NCBI GenBank assembly: GCA_017979445.1
Contig: CM030709.1
Location: 5,064,001-5,128,000 of the forward strand
Direction: 5' to 3'
Origin: Akebia trifoliata
Taxonomy: Eukaryota; Streptophyta; Magnoliopsida; Ranunculales; Lardizabalaceae
Length of the DNA: 64,000 nt
Shown piece by piece: positions 11,741-24,237 of the stretch. Position numbers and translations under genes: made by a program. How positions within the stretch are numbered: position 1 is the stretch's first letter; every line of letters begins with the position of its first letter. A model generated the notes under the pieces. The model had not been told where the DNA came from and ran no database searches. It saw only the letters and a list, made by a program, of their open reading frames with translations.

Positions 11741-14197
11741 GTAGGAAACGACTCTTGATTAATATAAGATTGAAATGTAAAATAGTAAATTGTATTTTAT
11801 GTTTACTAGGGTGAGTTAAAAAATAAATTGCATTTCTCCACTTAATTATATTTAATAGCATTATCTAATTGAAGTGTCTTTATAATGCTCTTGTTGCATT
11901 AATCCATGTTTCTATTGGTCTTTTTTTTATCACTCCTTTAGAACCTTCAAACTTTAGAATTTTTTATAGGGATGCAACTTGGGTGGGATAACCCGAATTC
12001 AACTCAATCGATGGGCAAGCCTAGTTTGAGTTGTGTAGAAAATGAGTTGAGTCTGGGCTAGGATATCTTAATCTGAACTCAATTCGGGTTGAGGGCTCGA
12101 GCAACCCAGCTCAACCCGAACCCGAACCCGATGTTATATATTAACATTTTTTTATTTGTTTTTTAACTCTCTTTTTTTGTTATCTCTTCTTAAATATATT
12201 TGTAAAATTAAAGAAAAAAATATTTTTATATATTTTTCTTTCTATTTAAATTTATTGTAATATATGTTTATGTACAATAGTACATATTTTTTAGATGAAG
12301 AGCTCAACCCAATTTTAGAAGCTCCATCACGGGTTGAATTCGGTTTAATGACCTCAAGTCTGATGGTTGGTTTGGATTGAGCTCAGGTCAAGGGTTCTAC
12401 AACTTGGGTTGAGCCTGGGTTTACCCCCTTTTATATTACACCTGAGTTACTTCTATTAATATATAATGGGATAACTAAGGACATATAACAACATTTAAGG
12501 TAAAAAATATGGATGACAATTGGTGTGAAACAAATAAAAAACAAGTTTACGAGTGTTCATGGTTATTCATTACTTAATGAATAAAATCATAACAATTGGA
12601 TGAATCCTTAATTTACGAGGGAAGATTGCATCCCAAGCAAGAAAGGTGGTGAACCAACTAATAAATACGTAGTAAGATAGGAGAGAATTCCACTAAAAAA
12701 AAAAAAAAAAATCATTGACTGGTATTTTTCTGATTTCACAAAAAATTTCATATTCACAAGGATTGGAGAGTTAAAGTCTATAAATGTGACCTTCAAGGAA
12801 AGTAAAGATATGCAATCTTTTTCCAAAATATATTGCTATTCTGTCGAATTAAGTACTGACTTAATTATTAGAGAGTTCACTTGACAGGACAATTGGAGCA
12901 CTCATCGGAGGCTAGATTGTTTAAGGGCTAGAGGAAGAGTGAACAAATCCCATACACTATCAAGCATCCAATTTAATTTCATTGATTGAGATTTTATATA
13001 ATAATTATTATTATTGTGAGTACAGAATAAGAGCATATCACTGCCGTCGAATTAATATATAAGGATCCTCAATGTGATAATTGGTATCAAGAGCAGTTCA
13101 TTAGCTCACAAAGAGATCGTAGAACCAATAACACAATCACGAAAAATCAAGGAAAGAAATAAAGATGCATGAGTAATGATAAGAAGTTAGAGAGTATTCG
13201 AGAAATGAAGATATATAAAGAATGTTTTCTTCTTCTCTTTATATTTAATTTCATTAAAATACTATTATGAATTCGATTTAAGCATTCGAATTTCTTTGAT
13301 AGGTATCAAATTAATGCTCTTAATGCAATAAACCTAAGAGAGATTTTCATTATTGACTATTGGGGATTTGGATTGAAGGAAAAAAAAAATTTGTACGACA
13401 AATTTTCTTTTTTGATTAATTATATATATATATTCTAAGGAGTGTTAGTGAGTAAAGTAATTAGTAAAAAAAAAAAACGAATATCTTAATCAACATGGTA
13501 GGTATTATTAAAATCAGTAAGTCAAGCAAGAGTCCATCTGCTAGAAAACAAACTTACGAAGAGACAAATGCACCCAAATAATTTAAAGAGAGATTTACCG
13601 GACAGAGCTATCTGTTGCAATTTTATTACAAAAACTCCCCTACTTTATCAAGTTTGTTATTGGAGCAAACCTTATTTTTAGAATCATGCTACAATGGCTA
13701 ACTTAGCAAGATATCAAATCATATTAAGGATCATTGGACCTATATAGATTGTCAAATCAGAAATTCAACACTACATCACTTTAATTTTTATTAAAAATAA
13801 ATCTCAAATATATAAAAGAATATTTAAAAAATTAATTATTTTCTAGCTTGATCAAATATTTTGAAAATGGATGACTATCGAATTTCCACATAACTCTGAA
13901 ACTAAAAATTGTAATTCAACGGTGGAAATTAATTTTGTTTGGAATTTATTTTTTCAATTGAATTTTTCCCTCTACAACCCTAAAGCATTGGATCGTGTTT
14001 TTGATGCCACAAGATGAGCCCAAAGACCTTAGTAAGGCTAGTCAAATTCTAAAAAATTCTCCCACCACAATGATCCTAAGCACTACTTTAATTTATGACT
14101 TTTTATTATTTATAGTTCTTTACTGTTAAATTTCCAACTCAATAAAGACATCTGGATCATTTTCCTTAAGATTTTCATTGAAGAATGTTTTAAATAT

Positions 14198-14417
14198 GAG
14201 TGTTGATTTTATAACTCAATTTGATAGGGTGACTCAAAAACTCAATGATGTGGCATGGGAAAAGAATTGTAGATTCTTACCCTCGGGATACAGAATCGAC
14301 CTGACATCTAAAGTTGTGTATCCAGATTCCGATCGAAAGAATCTACGATTCTTCGCACATGTCACATCGATGAGTTTTTGAGTCACGTTGTCAGGTTGAG
14401 TTACAAAATCATTACTC
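14198..14417. mobile_element. Mutator-like MITE, copy 1 (220 bp)
   Basis: The ends are GAGTGTTGATTTTATAAC and the complement of GAGTAATGATTTTGTAAC. Inverted similarity continues inward (TGACTCAAAAACTCA against TGAGTTTTTGAGTCA), followed by a core with CTCGGGATACAG and GTGTATCCAGATT. Flanking bases TTTAAATAT and TTCTAATAT agree at 7 of 9 positions, one base out from the right end, which suits a decayed 9-bp duplication. There is no coding capacity. The size and ends match the copies at 41.2, 43.6 and 61.7 kb. Confidence 0.75.
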
Positions 14418-16720
14418 TTTCTAATATACCCCTCTAAGGTCGAGTGAACATTCCCTTGAGTTCAATCTTCTTTAATATATTAATGAAAATGACTTAAATA
14501 CCCTCATATCAACTATAGAGTTAAAAAAAAACCTTGATTTATCTTTCTAAAATTAATCATCTTCAATTTTTTGGGTAAATTTTTTTACCTCCTCGTCAAT
14601 CTTAAGATTCTATCTACTTCAACCTTTAAATCTCATAAACACGATAAAATTTTTTAAAAAACTGGAAGACTACAATTTGATTAAAAAAAAATCAATATTT
14701 TCTTCTAGAGGTTAAGGTGAAGTTAAGTAGATTAGTATAATTTGTCAGAGGAGGGGGAAGAATTCGAAGATGACAAAATTTTAAGAAAGAAAACAAGGGG
14801 TTTTTTTTCACTAGAATTTGAATTTGAGTGTATTCAAGTCATTTTAATTAATCTACTAGAGAAGACTAAGGTCAAGGGAAGGGGGTATATAAGTCAATAG
14901 TTTGAAACACAAGGACCACTCAAATATTCACCAAAATTTGGAGTGTATGTCTAAATTACCCTAAATTTACTTCATCGAGGGCAATATCGTTATTTTAAGA
15001 TTCGGCGGGGCCATTTGAATAGATCTATGCAGAGAGGGACCAGTTTCGTCTAATTTATTCAAGGCGGTTTCAAACACTGACGGAGCAACAGCGAAAAAGG
15101 AGAGATACATATCACATTAAAGTGAAACAAAAAAAAAATTTGGAATTTCTACGGCGCGAACTAACGGCGCACGTTAGTCAGGGTCGGTGACTATTGGAGT
15201 TTTTTAATTACGTAAATAATTAATTTTTAAAATAAATAAAATCAAAAAACTTTTTCTTCTTAAATACGCCTTTCCGCATGCGAAAAAAGCAGACTCACGT
15301 GTTTCACAACTCAGAGCTTCGAAGCCCACTCGTCGGAAAAAAATATATAATATTTTACTATTTTAGCGTTATTTTATATTAGAAATTATAAATTTAAAAC
15401 AAAAAGCAATAAGTATTAATTAATTAATTAATTAATTAAAAAATAAATAAGGTATGAGGCCGAAAGGAAGATTATGTTTTAAGCGAGAGAAAATTGTATT
15501 AAAAGATTAAAAATAAAAAAAGGCCTCCACAGATTTTCTTTTGTACTTCATCATATCTTTTATAGCTTAAAAATCCAATGGAGCGGATGGTCTGATCAGG
15601 TCCAATCAAACTTTATAATAAAATGGATTGGGTTGGTGAATCTTATATTTTAAAAGGTCTATAATTTTAATTTTATTAATAAATGTAAGTAAATCAGTCC
15701 AACTCAATTGAATTGGGGGTCTAACCAATTTGACAAAGGTTTGATACAATCCTTCATTTGATTTTTGAAACATTTTTTGATCATTTTATAAGGAACTTAT
15801 ATTTTAGATACAGTACTAGATGCAATAAAAATTCCAAAAAAATAAAACAGAAATCAAAACAAGAAGAATGAGAGGACAACCATAACAATGCTTGAAAGAT
15901 AATTGGTTCACTCTTACAAATATGGGGTAAAAAAGATGGTTAAATATTTATAAAAAAAAATTTATTTTTATTAAAAATGAATTAAGTTAGTTAACAATCC
16001 AATGTTTTAAATGAAGGCTAAATTGTTGGGTGTTAAAACAAACTATTAAAACAATGGACAGTCCAGTGCGTTAATCATTCGAAGGGCATTTTTGGTAAAG
16101 TAATGTATTTAATACATTAAAAAGTTGGACAGAGTTGCGAGTTACTAAAACGTTGGATTGTCCAACAACTTAATTCATTTTTGGTAATTTTTGAAAAAAT
16201 AGATATATTTTTTTAATATTAAAATATTTAACCGCTTTTTAATAATTTTTCCAAAGGATAATAGTATTGCAAGGAGTTGAGCGATGTTTCAAGGACTAAA
16301 CTAATGATAAGACCGGAAACTTGCCAAGCTTATTGTACTTTAGAAGCTAGTTCAATTTGTTAAGATATGTATAGAACTAGATCAAGATCTAATGTTTTAT
16401 CCAACGTGTTTTGTAAACTGGGGTTAGAAGTTTTGGAATTCTCACAAAAAATCAGCCCACTTGAAATCATGTGGACTTGTTTAAATCTATATTTTTATGG
16501 AGTGTAGGGCACCTATCAGTTGTGTAGCACGTGAGATTGGGCCAAGTGTGGATGCCAATTGTGTCCACATTTGTACAATTTATTATTCATTTTTTTTTCT
16601 TTGATCTTGATTGCATGTAATCTACTTATTTCTTCATGTTTTGGATTGATGGTTACGTTTATTTGGAATGGAACTTAGGCAAGATACAATGCCTCTGTCG
16701 TTTTTTATTTGAAATTATTC

Positions 16721-16880
16721 TTGTTTAATCTTAAACATATTTTTCGATCTAATTTTAATAAGATAATTTCGTTGAACTGATTCATCTTTCTTGTTTATTC
16801 TTGTTTAATCTTAAACATATTTTTCGATCTAATTTTAATGAGATAATTTGGTTGAACTGATTCATCTTTCTTGTTTTTTT
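16721..16880. repeat. 80-bp tandem duplication, two near-identical copies
   Basis: TTGTTTAATCTTAAACATAT begins at 16721 and again at 16801. The following 60 bases (TTTTCGATCTAATTTTAAT..., GTTGAACTGATTCATC) are repeated with only about two substitutions (AAGATAATTTC against GAGATAATTTG). The near identity implies a recent duplication, younger than most repeats here. Confidence 0.9.
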
Positions 16881-17963
16881 AAATATGTATTATTTGTTTA
16901 CTTTTCCAACAATCAAACCTTCAATAGTATAATTTTTTTTTTTCATATACAAGATGTGAAAACAATTTCCATAATATTTTCTATAGGCTTCCAGATTAGC
17001 TATTTAGGTAGACTGCAAGTTGAGTTAAGAATTCCCTTTCTCCTAAATTACATTCTTTAATGTTTTTTAAAAGGATAATGTTAACTATCTTCTATTAGGG
17101 ATTGAGTAATAAAAAAAATATCATCCATGTAAATCATACTGTTTCGGAAAAATATAATCTTCAAAAGTATTTTTTTCCAAAATTTATTCTAAAATCAGTT
17201 CTTATAAATAGTTTGATTCTAAATGAATCAAAGTAGAATGTGCTGACTTAGTTGGTTAAGTCTATGGATGATGAAATCATAAACTTATTGTGGTTTGCAG
17301 AGCCTGGTAGTGGTAGTTGACAAGGAGGTACTATACATCAAGTCATGCGTTTACACCGATTGAACTAATGTTTATATTTTCATAATTTCACTAATATTAT
17401 ATAAAAACCCTTATTGGGTTTTCTGGGGTATTTATATTTCTCATTTTTGGTGAAATGTTGTAATCTGTAACTACTAATTTTCTCTTCATAATGGAATTGG
17501 TGTGATCCGTGGACGTACCTCAATCTTGAGGGAATCATGTAAAATCTACGTGTTTCTTTGTGTAATTACATCTTGTCCTGTGTTTATTGTTCGATTAGTT
17601 CTTTTGGTTAGATTGCACCTGTTTTCGGAATAAGACTTGTGTTAAATTCTTGTCATATTGAGTTACTAATCTCATAAAAAACAAGTTTACCAATCTGAAG
17701 GAAAAAAAGAAAAAAAAAAGAAAGGAATCGAATTGGCTTTCTTTAAATTCCAGCCATAATTAAGTAAATTTTACAGTTTGCAAATGAAGTGTGGAGATGC
17801 ACTCCTTGCAATATATCAAGAATAACATGTTAATAATGCACATGCAATGGTTTCTCAATCAAAAACTTAAAATACACCTTAAAACTTCCAACCATTTCCT
17901 TTTTTATTTAACTTTAAAAGGAAATGTTAACATGCAAGACTTCAAGGGGAAAATCCCGACAAA

Positions 17964-18625
17964 CATGCCTTCAAACATGTGTTTTTTCACATTTGTTTAT
18001 CAAATATTTTATCTTCTTAGTAAAAAAAACAAGAGGTTTCATGGTAATTTTGCAATTACATTTATGTAAATAATTTTTAGAGATTATAAAAAAGTAATTA
18101 CACGATTATTGTAAAATTTCATGCCTTCAAACATGTGTTTTTTTATATTCGTCTTTGAAAATAATCGTTGTTTTATCTTTTAGCGCAAAAAACAAGGGGT
18201 TTCATGATAATTGTGCAATTAAATTTTTGTAATTAATTTTTAAAAATTATAAAAATATAATTACACGATTATTGTAGAACTCCATGCCTTCAAACACATG
18301 TATTTTCCCATTTGTCTCTGAAAACAATCGTTGTTTTATCTTTTAGTACAAAAACAAGGGGTTTCCTGGTAATTGTGTAATTACATTTTTGTAAATAATT
18401 CTTGGAGATAATAAAAATATTATTACATAATTATTATAGAATTTCATGTCTTCAAACATGTGTTTTTTTTTACATTTGTCTTTGGAAATAATTGTTGTTT
18501 TATATTTTAGTAAAAAAAAAAACAAAAACAAAAAAACAAGGGGTTTCATGGTAATTGTGCAATTATATTTTTGTAAATAGTTTTTGGAGATTACAAAAAT
18601 GTAATTACACGATCATTATACAACT
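17964..18625. repeat. Four-copy tandem array, period about 160 bp
   Basis: Units begin with CATG(C/T)CTTCAAACATGTG or close variants at 17964, 18120, 18283 and 18445, giving periods of 156, 163 and 162. Each unit continues with CACATTTGT, a TTATCTTTTAG segment, an A-run, CAAGGGGTTTCATGGTAATT and ATAATTACACGATTATTGTA. Copies differ by small substitutions and A-run length. No reading frame is conserved. It looks like a small satellite-type array or a repeated internal segment of an older element. Confidence 0.85.
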
Positions 18626-19566
18626 CTTGTTTTTTTGAACAATTACTGTTATCGAATGTGTTTTCCACATTTTTCCTAAAAACAATAAACATTTAGTTTC
18701 AATTTCAATCAAGATCACACCGACACATTAAAACATTCGATGTTTAGTTAATTTCAAGGAAATTTAACTTTTTTGTGCATCAATTCCATGTTTTCTGTAG
18801 GGTTCTGGTTTTCAAGGAATTCCTAATAATCATCATCCAAACAATCGATCGATAAATGCTTGAAAAAAAAAATTACGATAAAAGTAGGTCACAAAAATCG
18901 AAGCACTAAGGTTGTTTTAATATTCCAAGGACTTAATCAAGGTAGCCCTAATAAATTTATAATGCCACCCTGTAAACTCCAAGAGCAAACCTAGGCCCTA
19001 GGTATCAAAATTAGTCAAAGATTTTGTTAGAATTGAGAAGTAGAAAATTTTCATCACTAGCATGATTCAACCAAAATTTCAAATGTGAAAAAAGGGGAAA
19101 AAAAAAAAATCCTCAATCTAGTAGTACAATCAATTGTCTATGATGAGCTCTAACCAAGTCAATGGGGGGTACATTTTGGTTTTCTTTAGTGATGGGGATT
19201 AACATCCCTCCACTTTGTCTCCCTACCACCTCACCCCTCACCTCTCACTTTCTTTATTTTTATTTTTATTTTTATATATATTTTATTTTTTTTGATGTTT
19301 TCTATTGGTGAAGTGTTTCTATCTCTTTTGCCTTTAACCATTGCTTTTCTCATAGGAAAGGAATAATATGCCAGTGCTTCCTTAATCTCCTTTTGGGCCC
19401 ACATCAGTCCAATCAAGTCCCCACCATCAGATGTGGGTCCCAAATGTCTGGTGTGGCTCTATACACCCTAGATTATCTTGCCCTATGGATGTCACTTTCT
19501 GAAGTGGTGTTGTTGCAGTGGAGACTTGGACCCACCATGTTAGCCATGACTTACTCAAAGAATTTA

Positions 19567-19592
19567 AAAAAAAAAAAAAAAAATACTCAAAG

Positions 19593-19634
<42 letters not shown>

Positions 19635-19640
19635 AGAGAA
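19567..19640. repeat. Long poly(A)/purine tracts
   Basis: Two A-runs of roughly 17 and 32 bases are separated by ATACTCAAAGAATT, then an AGAGAGAAAG stretch. These are simple sequence. A retroposon tail is possible, but no body was recognised upstream. Confidence 0.7.
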
Positions 19641-20592
19641 AGAAAAGAAGGGGAGAAGCTATGAGTCTCTTTCTTACTTTCTTTTCTATCTTTCAACCTT
19701 TGCTTGTATATCACACTTGTTTTGTTGTGGGGTTTATTTACTTTATATCATTGCTCCATACATATCCCATGGTCTGTTCTTATCTATCTTAAGCTTTTAA
19801 GCCATGCAACATATGTGGATGGATAAAGATGATTCATGATTCTGCTTCTCTTATGGTAGTTAGAGGTGTTGTTTAAGCAAAATTATCCATTTGTGGTCTG
19901 GATTCAAGATCAAGATTTCGTTTCGTCCGTAAATTATGTTAATGGCTTAACTGATTGATTGACATAAACTTCCAAACTAATGAAGCAAAATCTTATCGGG
20001 GATTTGTCTAGCTTTTATTTAGGTAGCATTTGGTGTAGCTTCTTGTGGGTGGAGAGTTCAAATTCCACTTCTAGATCTTCAAAAAGTAATTTTTGGATTC
20101 AAATTATCATTCGGTGTGAATCACCTTCGCTTCCAAATTTAAACAGAAGTCAAAATCCAAGAGAAGGACACCGGCTTTTGGATTCTAGCTTTTGTAAGAA
20201 TCCAAACATAATTTAACTATGCTTTAATGATGAAAATGCCTTTATTGTTTTGTTTTACATTATAACTAATGGGTTGGGATCCGTTGACTTCTGAAAAATG
20301 ACTCATGACAAACATCATGATCCCAACCATTTAAACATCCAACAGGTGAGATTTATGTGTATCTTGATAGCATACACCTCAGAGATATTTATCTCAATGA
20401 AAAATCTCAATCATTGGATATTGCATTTAAACGATTGAGATCATATATTTTTTTCACGAGTCAAGAAATCTTAATCCATAACTAAAAACCCTCCTACAGG
20501 TTTTTAGCTTAATAATCAATTATAAACCTTTATCTCCAAAAATTGAGATCAGTTAAACGTATGGTCAAATATCTAAAGTATAGAGATTAAGT

Positions 20593-20808
20593 GTGTGTTT
20601 GGTAACACTTCTGAAGTTTGAATGGAGGTGATCCACCTTTAAAATTCAGATTTCAAAAGTCTGATTTTCGTTTGTTTTGTTTCGGATTTCAAAGTTTAAA
20701 ATCGAAATTCAGAAATTTTAAATCAAGGATAAAGGATGCTAGATGAAACTTTTAAAGTCTAATCTCTAATATCTAGACCTCATACTTCAGAAATATTACC
20801 AAGCATTG
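20593..20808. mobile_element. MITE with TTTGGTAA-type inverted ends
   Basis: The left end GTGTTTGGTAACACTTCTGAAGT pairs with the complement of the right end ACTTCAGAAATATTACCAAGCAT, with one gap and a few mismatches. The interior (about 160 bp) contains further self-complementary words around TTCAAA. The GTTTGGTAA-type termini suggest a hAT-like non-autonomous element; this assignment is inference. Confidence 0.6.
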
Positions 20809-21706
20809 GCTAAAATGTTTTTCACCTAATACATGATAGATCTAAAAGTGCTTTTAGATCACCTAAAAATCAACGTCTCTAATTGTGATTCTTATAGAAG
20901 AGATACTATTGAAGTGCTTCCATTGAAAGAAGAACTACTCCAAACAAGCCGTAAACAAATCGCAATTATGTGTATGGTTAGATGTAGATATATTTCGTTT
21001 ACGACCAAATGAATTAAAGTATATGAGATATTGTTATAAAGTTTTATTAAAAGCTATAATAAGTGTAGTGGGCAAGGTTTAGTGATGGGATATTCTCTTT
21101 GTTTCCTGTTTCCACATTAATAGAACAGAGATACGGAATGAATGAGTAGTATGGGATTGTGTTGGTCAAATTCCATGTGAACCCCACAGTAGACATTTAT
21201 GAACCAAATTTTAATGCTCCATCAAATCTTTGCTCATGTATACATGGATCCACATAAATACTAGTACCTATTCAATATGTTGATAGCTACACATCATATA
21301 TACCTTCTCTCCACCACCCATATTACAAGCAAATAGAAGGGACTTGAAATGTGTAATCTTGTTTGCTTGTTTGTTTATTTTGTTTTTCTTCAATTTATTT
21401 GAATTGATTTTGTTCACGAGACCGAGATAACTTGCCCAATTCATCTCAGTATCATTCAAGAACAAGTTGGGTATTCTATGTGAATCGTCCAACAATTGTC
21501 TCATTTGATAATTGAGATGAGTTGGGCGATTTTTTGAAAATGTGAGCCGAGTCAATTGAATTTTTTGTATTTTTATTAAAAAAATATTACTTAGATATTT
21601 AGTTCCTAACTAAAAATATGATCATGTTATTAAGAAATCTTCTAATCCACTTTATCTTATGAAAAAAAATTGTAATTAATTGTATCTAAATATGTATTAT
21701 AAATAA

Positions 21707-21884
21707 GACTAATGATAAAATGACTTGAAAAAAAATAAAAAAAATACTCGGTCTGTACTTGGTTGACTTGGCAAGTGCACATAACAATAGACTTTTCCCT
21801 TGTGTATCCCAAAGAAAAAGATTTATGGTATTGTGCACTTGCCATGTCAATCGAGTTACGATTTCGAGTCAGAAATCACGACTC
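21707..21884. mobile_element. Mutator-like MITE, copy 2 (178 bp)
   Basis: The right end CAGAAATCACGACTC is the family terminus. The left end GACTAATGATAAAATGACTTG is its diverged complement. Flanks TATAAATAA and AATAAATAA agree at 8 of 9 positions, which suits a 9-bp duplication. The core reads GTGTATCCCAAAGAAAAAG then ATTTATGG, and the arms GGCAAGTGCACATAA / TTGTGCACTTGCC form a strong stem. Noncoding. Confidence 0.82.
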
Positions 21885-24237
21885 AATAAATAATTGTAAA
21901 CCAAGTTGATGATTTATCGCGTCTAAGACAAGATAACTTGGACGAATCATTTTGGTATCAATGGGGGCGAGATGAGATGAAATACCAAGTTTTAAAAACA
22001 TGATCTAGACTAGGAAGATACCCCACTTGAAATAAACAATACCATATTGTGATTAACAATCAATTGACTCTAATGATGGCAGATTCGCGTATGAAAATGT
22101 GGATTGTCAGATCAATTTACGCAAGATTAAGTCAAACATTCCACCACAATAATTTAATTTATTTAAATAAAGAAAACATGGGTATGCCCTTCAAATTGTG
22201 TTTCCTATGTTGCATGACAATTCATTTGTTCTTCTTTCTTTCTTTCGTTGTCTATTATTAATTTTTTTTTCTTTTATACACAATTAAGTGTGTTTGTTGT
22301 GTTATATACAACTTCAGTAATTAGGACGAAATTAAAAGAAGAAAAAACAGTTGGTGGGGGTTATCTTCCTCCCCCTCCCATCTCTATTGGGTTAGAGAAA
22401 TAAGAAAGAAACTTGAAGCCAATAGTGTGACACTTTTGTCCAAGCCAATCTGGTGAAGGGTTTCATCTTTCTTTCATTTTTTTTTATTATTAAATTCGAC
22501 AATGCTGTCACGATCATGGATCGTTAATATTTAATGGCTCCACCTCTCAAACAATGCCACACAGCATCTCGTTCAGGGCCCATTAAGCTCATAGAGGCCT
22601 GGCCCATAGTAATGGTAATATATATAAATATGAAATCCCACAAAGAAAAAGTAACCCACCAGGCTGTTATTTGGTAATTGGATTAGGTTCACTAAAAAGA
22701 TGGATTAAACATTCATGGGTCAGTGGGCCCTGAATAGGTCTGGTGAATGGTGATATAGATGCATTTTGGTGGAAGTTGACTTGTAACTTGGCTGAGTTAA
22801 CTTGACTCGTAAAGATATTCAGGTAAACTTAGAAATGTAGAAATTTAATTGATTCAATCTTGAATTTCACCTGTTTATTATTTTGTCAAGAACATGTGAA
22901 CTATTAATGTGGCTAGGTGCGCTAATCGCGGGCTATAAAGTTCTTTATAGCAAAATTGTGCACTAAGTTAAATGGTAATCGAAGCAGTCAGCATCACTAA
23001 TCAGTGCAGGGGGTGCTGATAATATAATGTGGGAGACCCTAATTATTGATTTAACACTTACCATGCTAATCATCTCACTTATGAAAGCAAATCAATTTAT
23101 CAAATAAATTGGAAGCCAAAAGGGTTTTGGGGAAGCTCCATGTGCTTTTCCTGTATCTACCATGTGATCTGATCTGTCATCAGTCTTAGCTTGGACCCAT
23201 TAAATGCTGGATCATCTACTCATGAGCCCACACCTTCAATATGGAGCCCACCAACTGATCCTTCTACCTATTTGTTTCAAGTAATTTTTGCACTTTGTTT
23301 CATGGTCCCACCCCCCTATGTTACCAACTTTGTCGTTCACTCAAATTTGGGTTCGCCACTCTAGAATGAACTCCATTAGTAAGGGTAGGTAGAGATAATT
23401 CATTTCTCGCTAATGATTTTATATCGGTCTGTACTCGGCTGACATGGCAAGGACACAACCGTTGATAGTTTTCCTTGTGTATCCCAAAGAAAAAGATCTA
23501 TGGTTTTGTGCCCTTGCCACGTCAGTGGTGCACATAACCAGTGAAAACTTTCGAGTCAGAAAATCACGACTCTTCATTTTTTTTTTCCGCTTTGGTTCCC
23601 CAGATAAATTCACTAGTGCATATATATAATTCAAGTAAACAAGTTATACATTCACTTGTGCATATATAATAAAATTGGTTTGGTTCACGGAACCAATTAA
23701 AAACATGTTTGATTCGCTGAACACAATCGAAATTCGTTGGGTTCTTGGTTTGCTTGATTATACAAAACCCGTATGAACCATACTGCAAACTAGTTTGGCT
23801 CATATCAGTTCATCGTTCAGACTAGTACCAACGAATTGGGTAACATAGGTCTCACCAACAAGGGTAATCAATGGGCAACAAACTGGGCTTCGCAGACAAA
23901 AATCAAGCTCATTTAAGTTTTGGGCCGGATATCCGACGCCCCTTCTGTCTTACAAAGAAAAAACCCACATTCGGACTCAACAGGCTAACAAATAGATAAC
24001 TTCTTCCAGAATCTCTTCCCTTCAATAAATAAATAAAAAAACTACCACAGTTACAAGCTAACATTTATATAAGCTTTTGAATTGGTGACAATTGAGATTG
24101 CAATGATATAGCTCTTCAAAAGGGAGAGAGAAAGGAAGCTGAGGAAAACCTGGTAAAGAAGTAAAAGAAAACAAAGCAAACCAAAAGCCAGCATCAAACT
24201 GGAAACAGTTTCTTCAAGGATTCAAATCCTCCAACCT
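21885..24237. other. Intergenic region and 3' flank of the DRB2-type gene
   Basis: No supported gene. It holds another family MITE at 23408-23572. The last few hundred bases before 24238 are the likely 3' UTR and polyadenylation region of the minus-strand DRB2-type gene. Several GGGCCCA/GGCCCA words near 22570-22730 are noted, but no transcription unit is attached to them. Confidence 0.5.
23408..23572. mobile_element. Mutator-like MITE, copy 3 (165 bp)
   Basis: The right end TCGAGTCAGAAAATCACGACTC is the family terminus. The left end CGCTAATGATTTTATATCGG is its diverged complement. Flanks TTCATTTCT and TTCATTTTT agree at 8 of 9 positions. The inner arms CTGACATGGCAAGGACACA and GTGCCCTTGCCACGTCAG pair, and the core GTGTATCCCAAAGAAAAAG plus ATCTATGG is almost identical to copy 2, making these two the closest relatives in the window. 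Confidence 0.85.

Larger units (their letters stand above)
10210..14197. other. Intergenic region, repeats only
   Basis: No supported gene. It contains a degenerate direct duplication (11280-11650), a foldback element (11612-11740), and a roughly 470-bp stretch rich in GGGTTGAGTT/AACCCGAACCC words (11965-12435) typical of decayed plant DNA elements. The rest is AT-rich sequence. Confidence 0.6.
14418..21706. other. Intergenic region, repeats only
   Basis: No supported gene. Contents are TTAA microsatellites (about 15417-15440), an 80-bp tandem duplication (16721-16880), a four-copy ~160-bp array (17964-18625), long A runs (19567-19631), and a MITE (20593-20808). The slightly GC-richer patch at 15000-15320 gave no recognisable protein. 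Confidence 0.55.

Noticed and set aside
13367..13380. TTTGGATTGAAGGA resembles the start of miR159
   Set aside because: The match stops after about 13 bases and continues into an A-run. No complementary arm for a precursor hairpin was found nearby.
19393..19800. Open frame of 135 codons with a long polylysine stretch
   Set aside because: The lysines come from the A-run; the rest resembles no protein and starts in repeat-like sequence.
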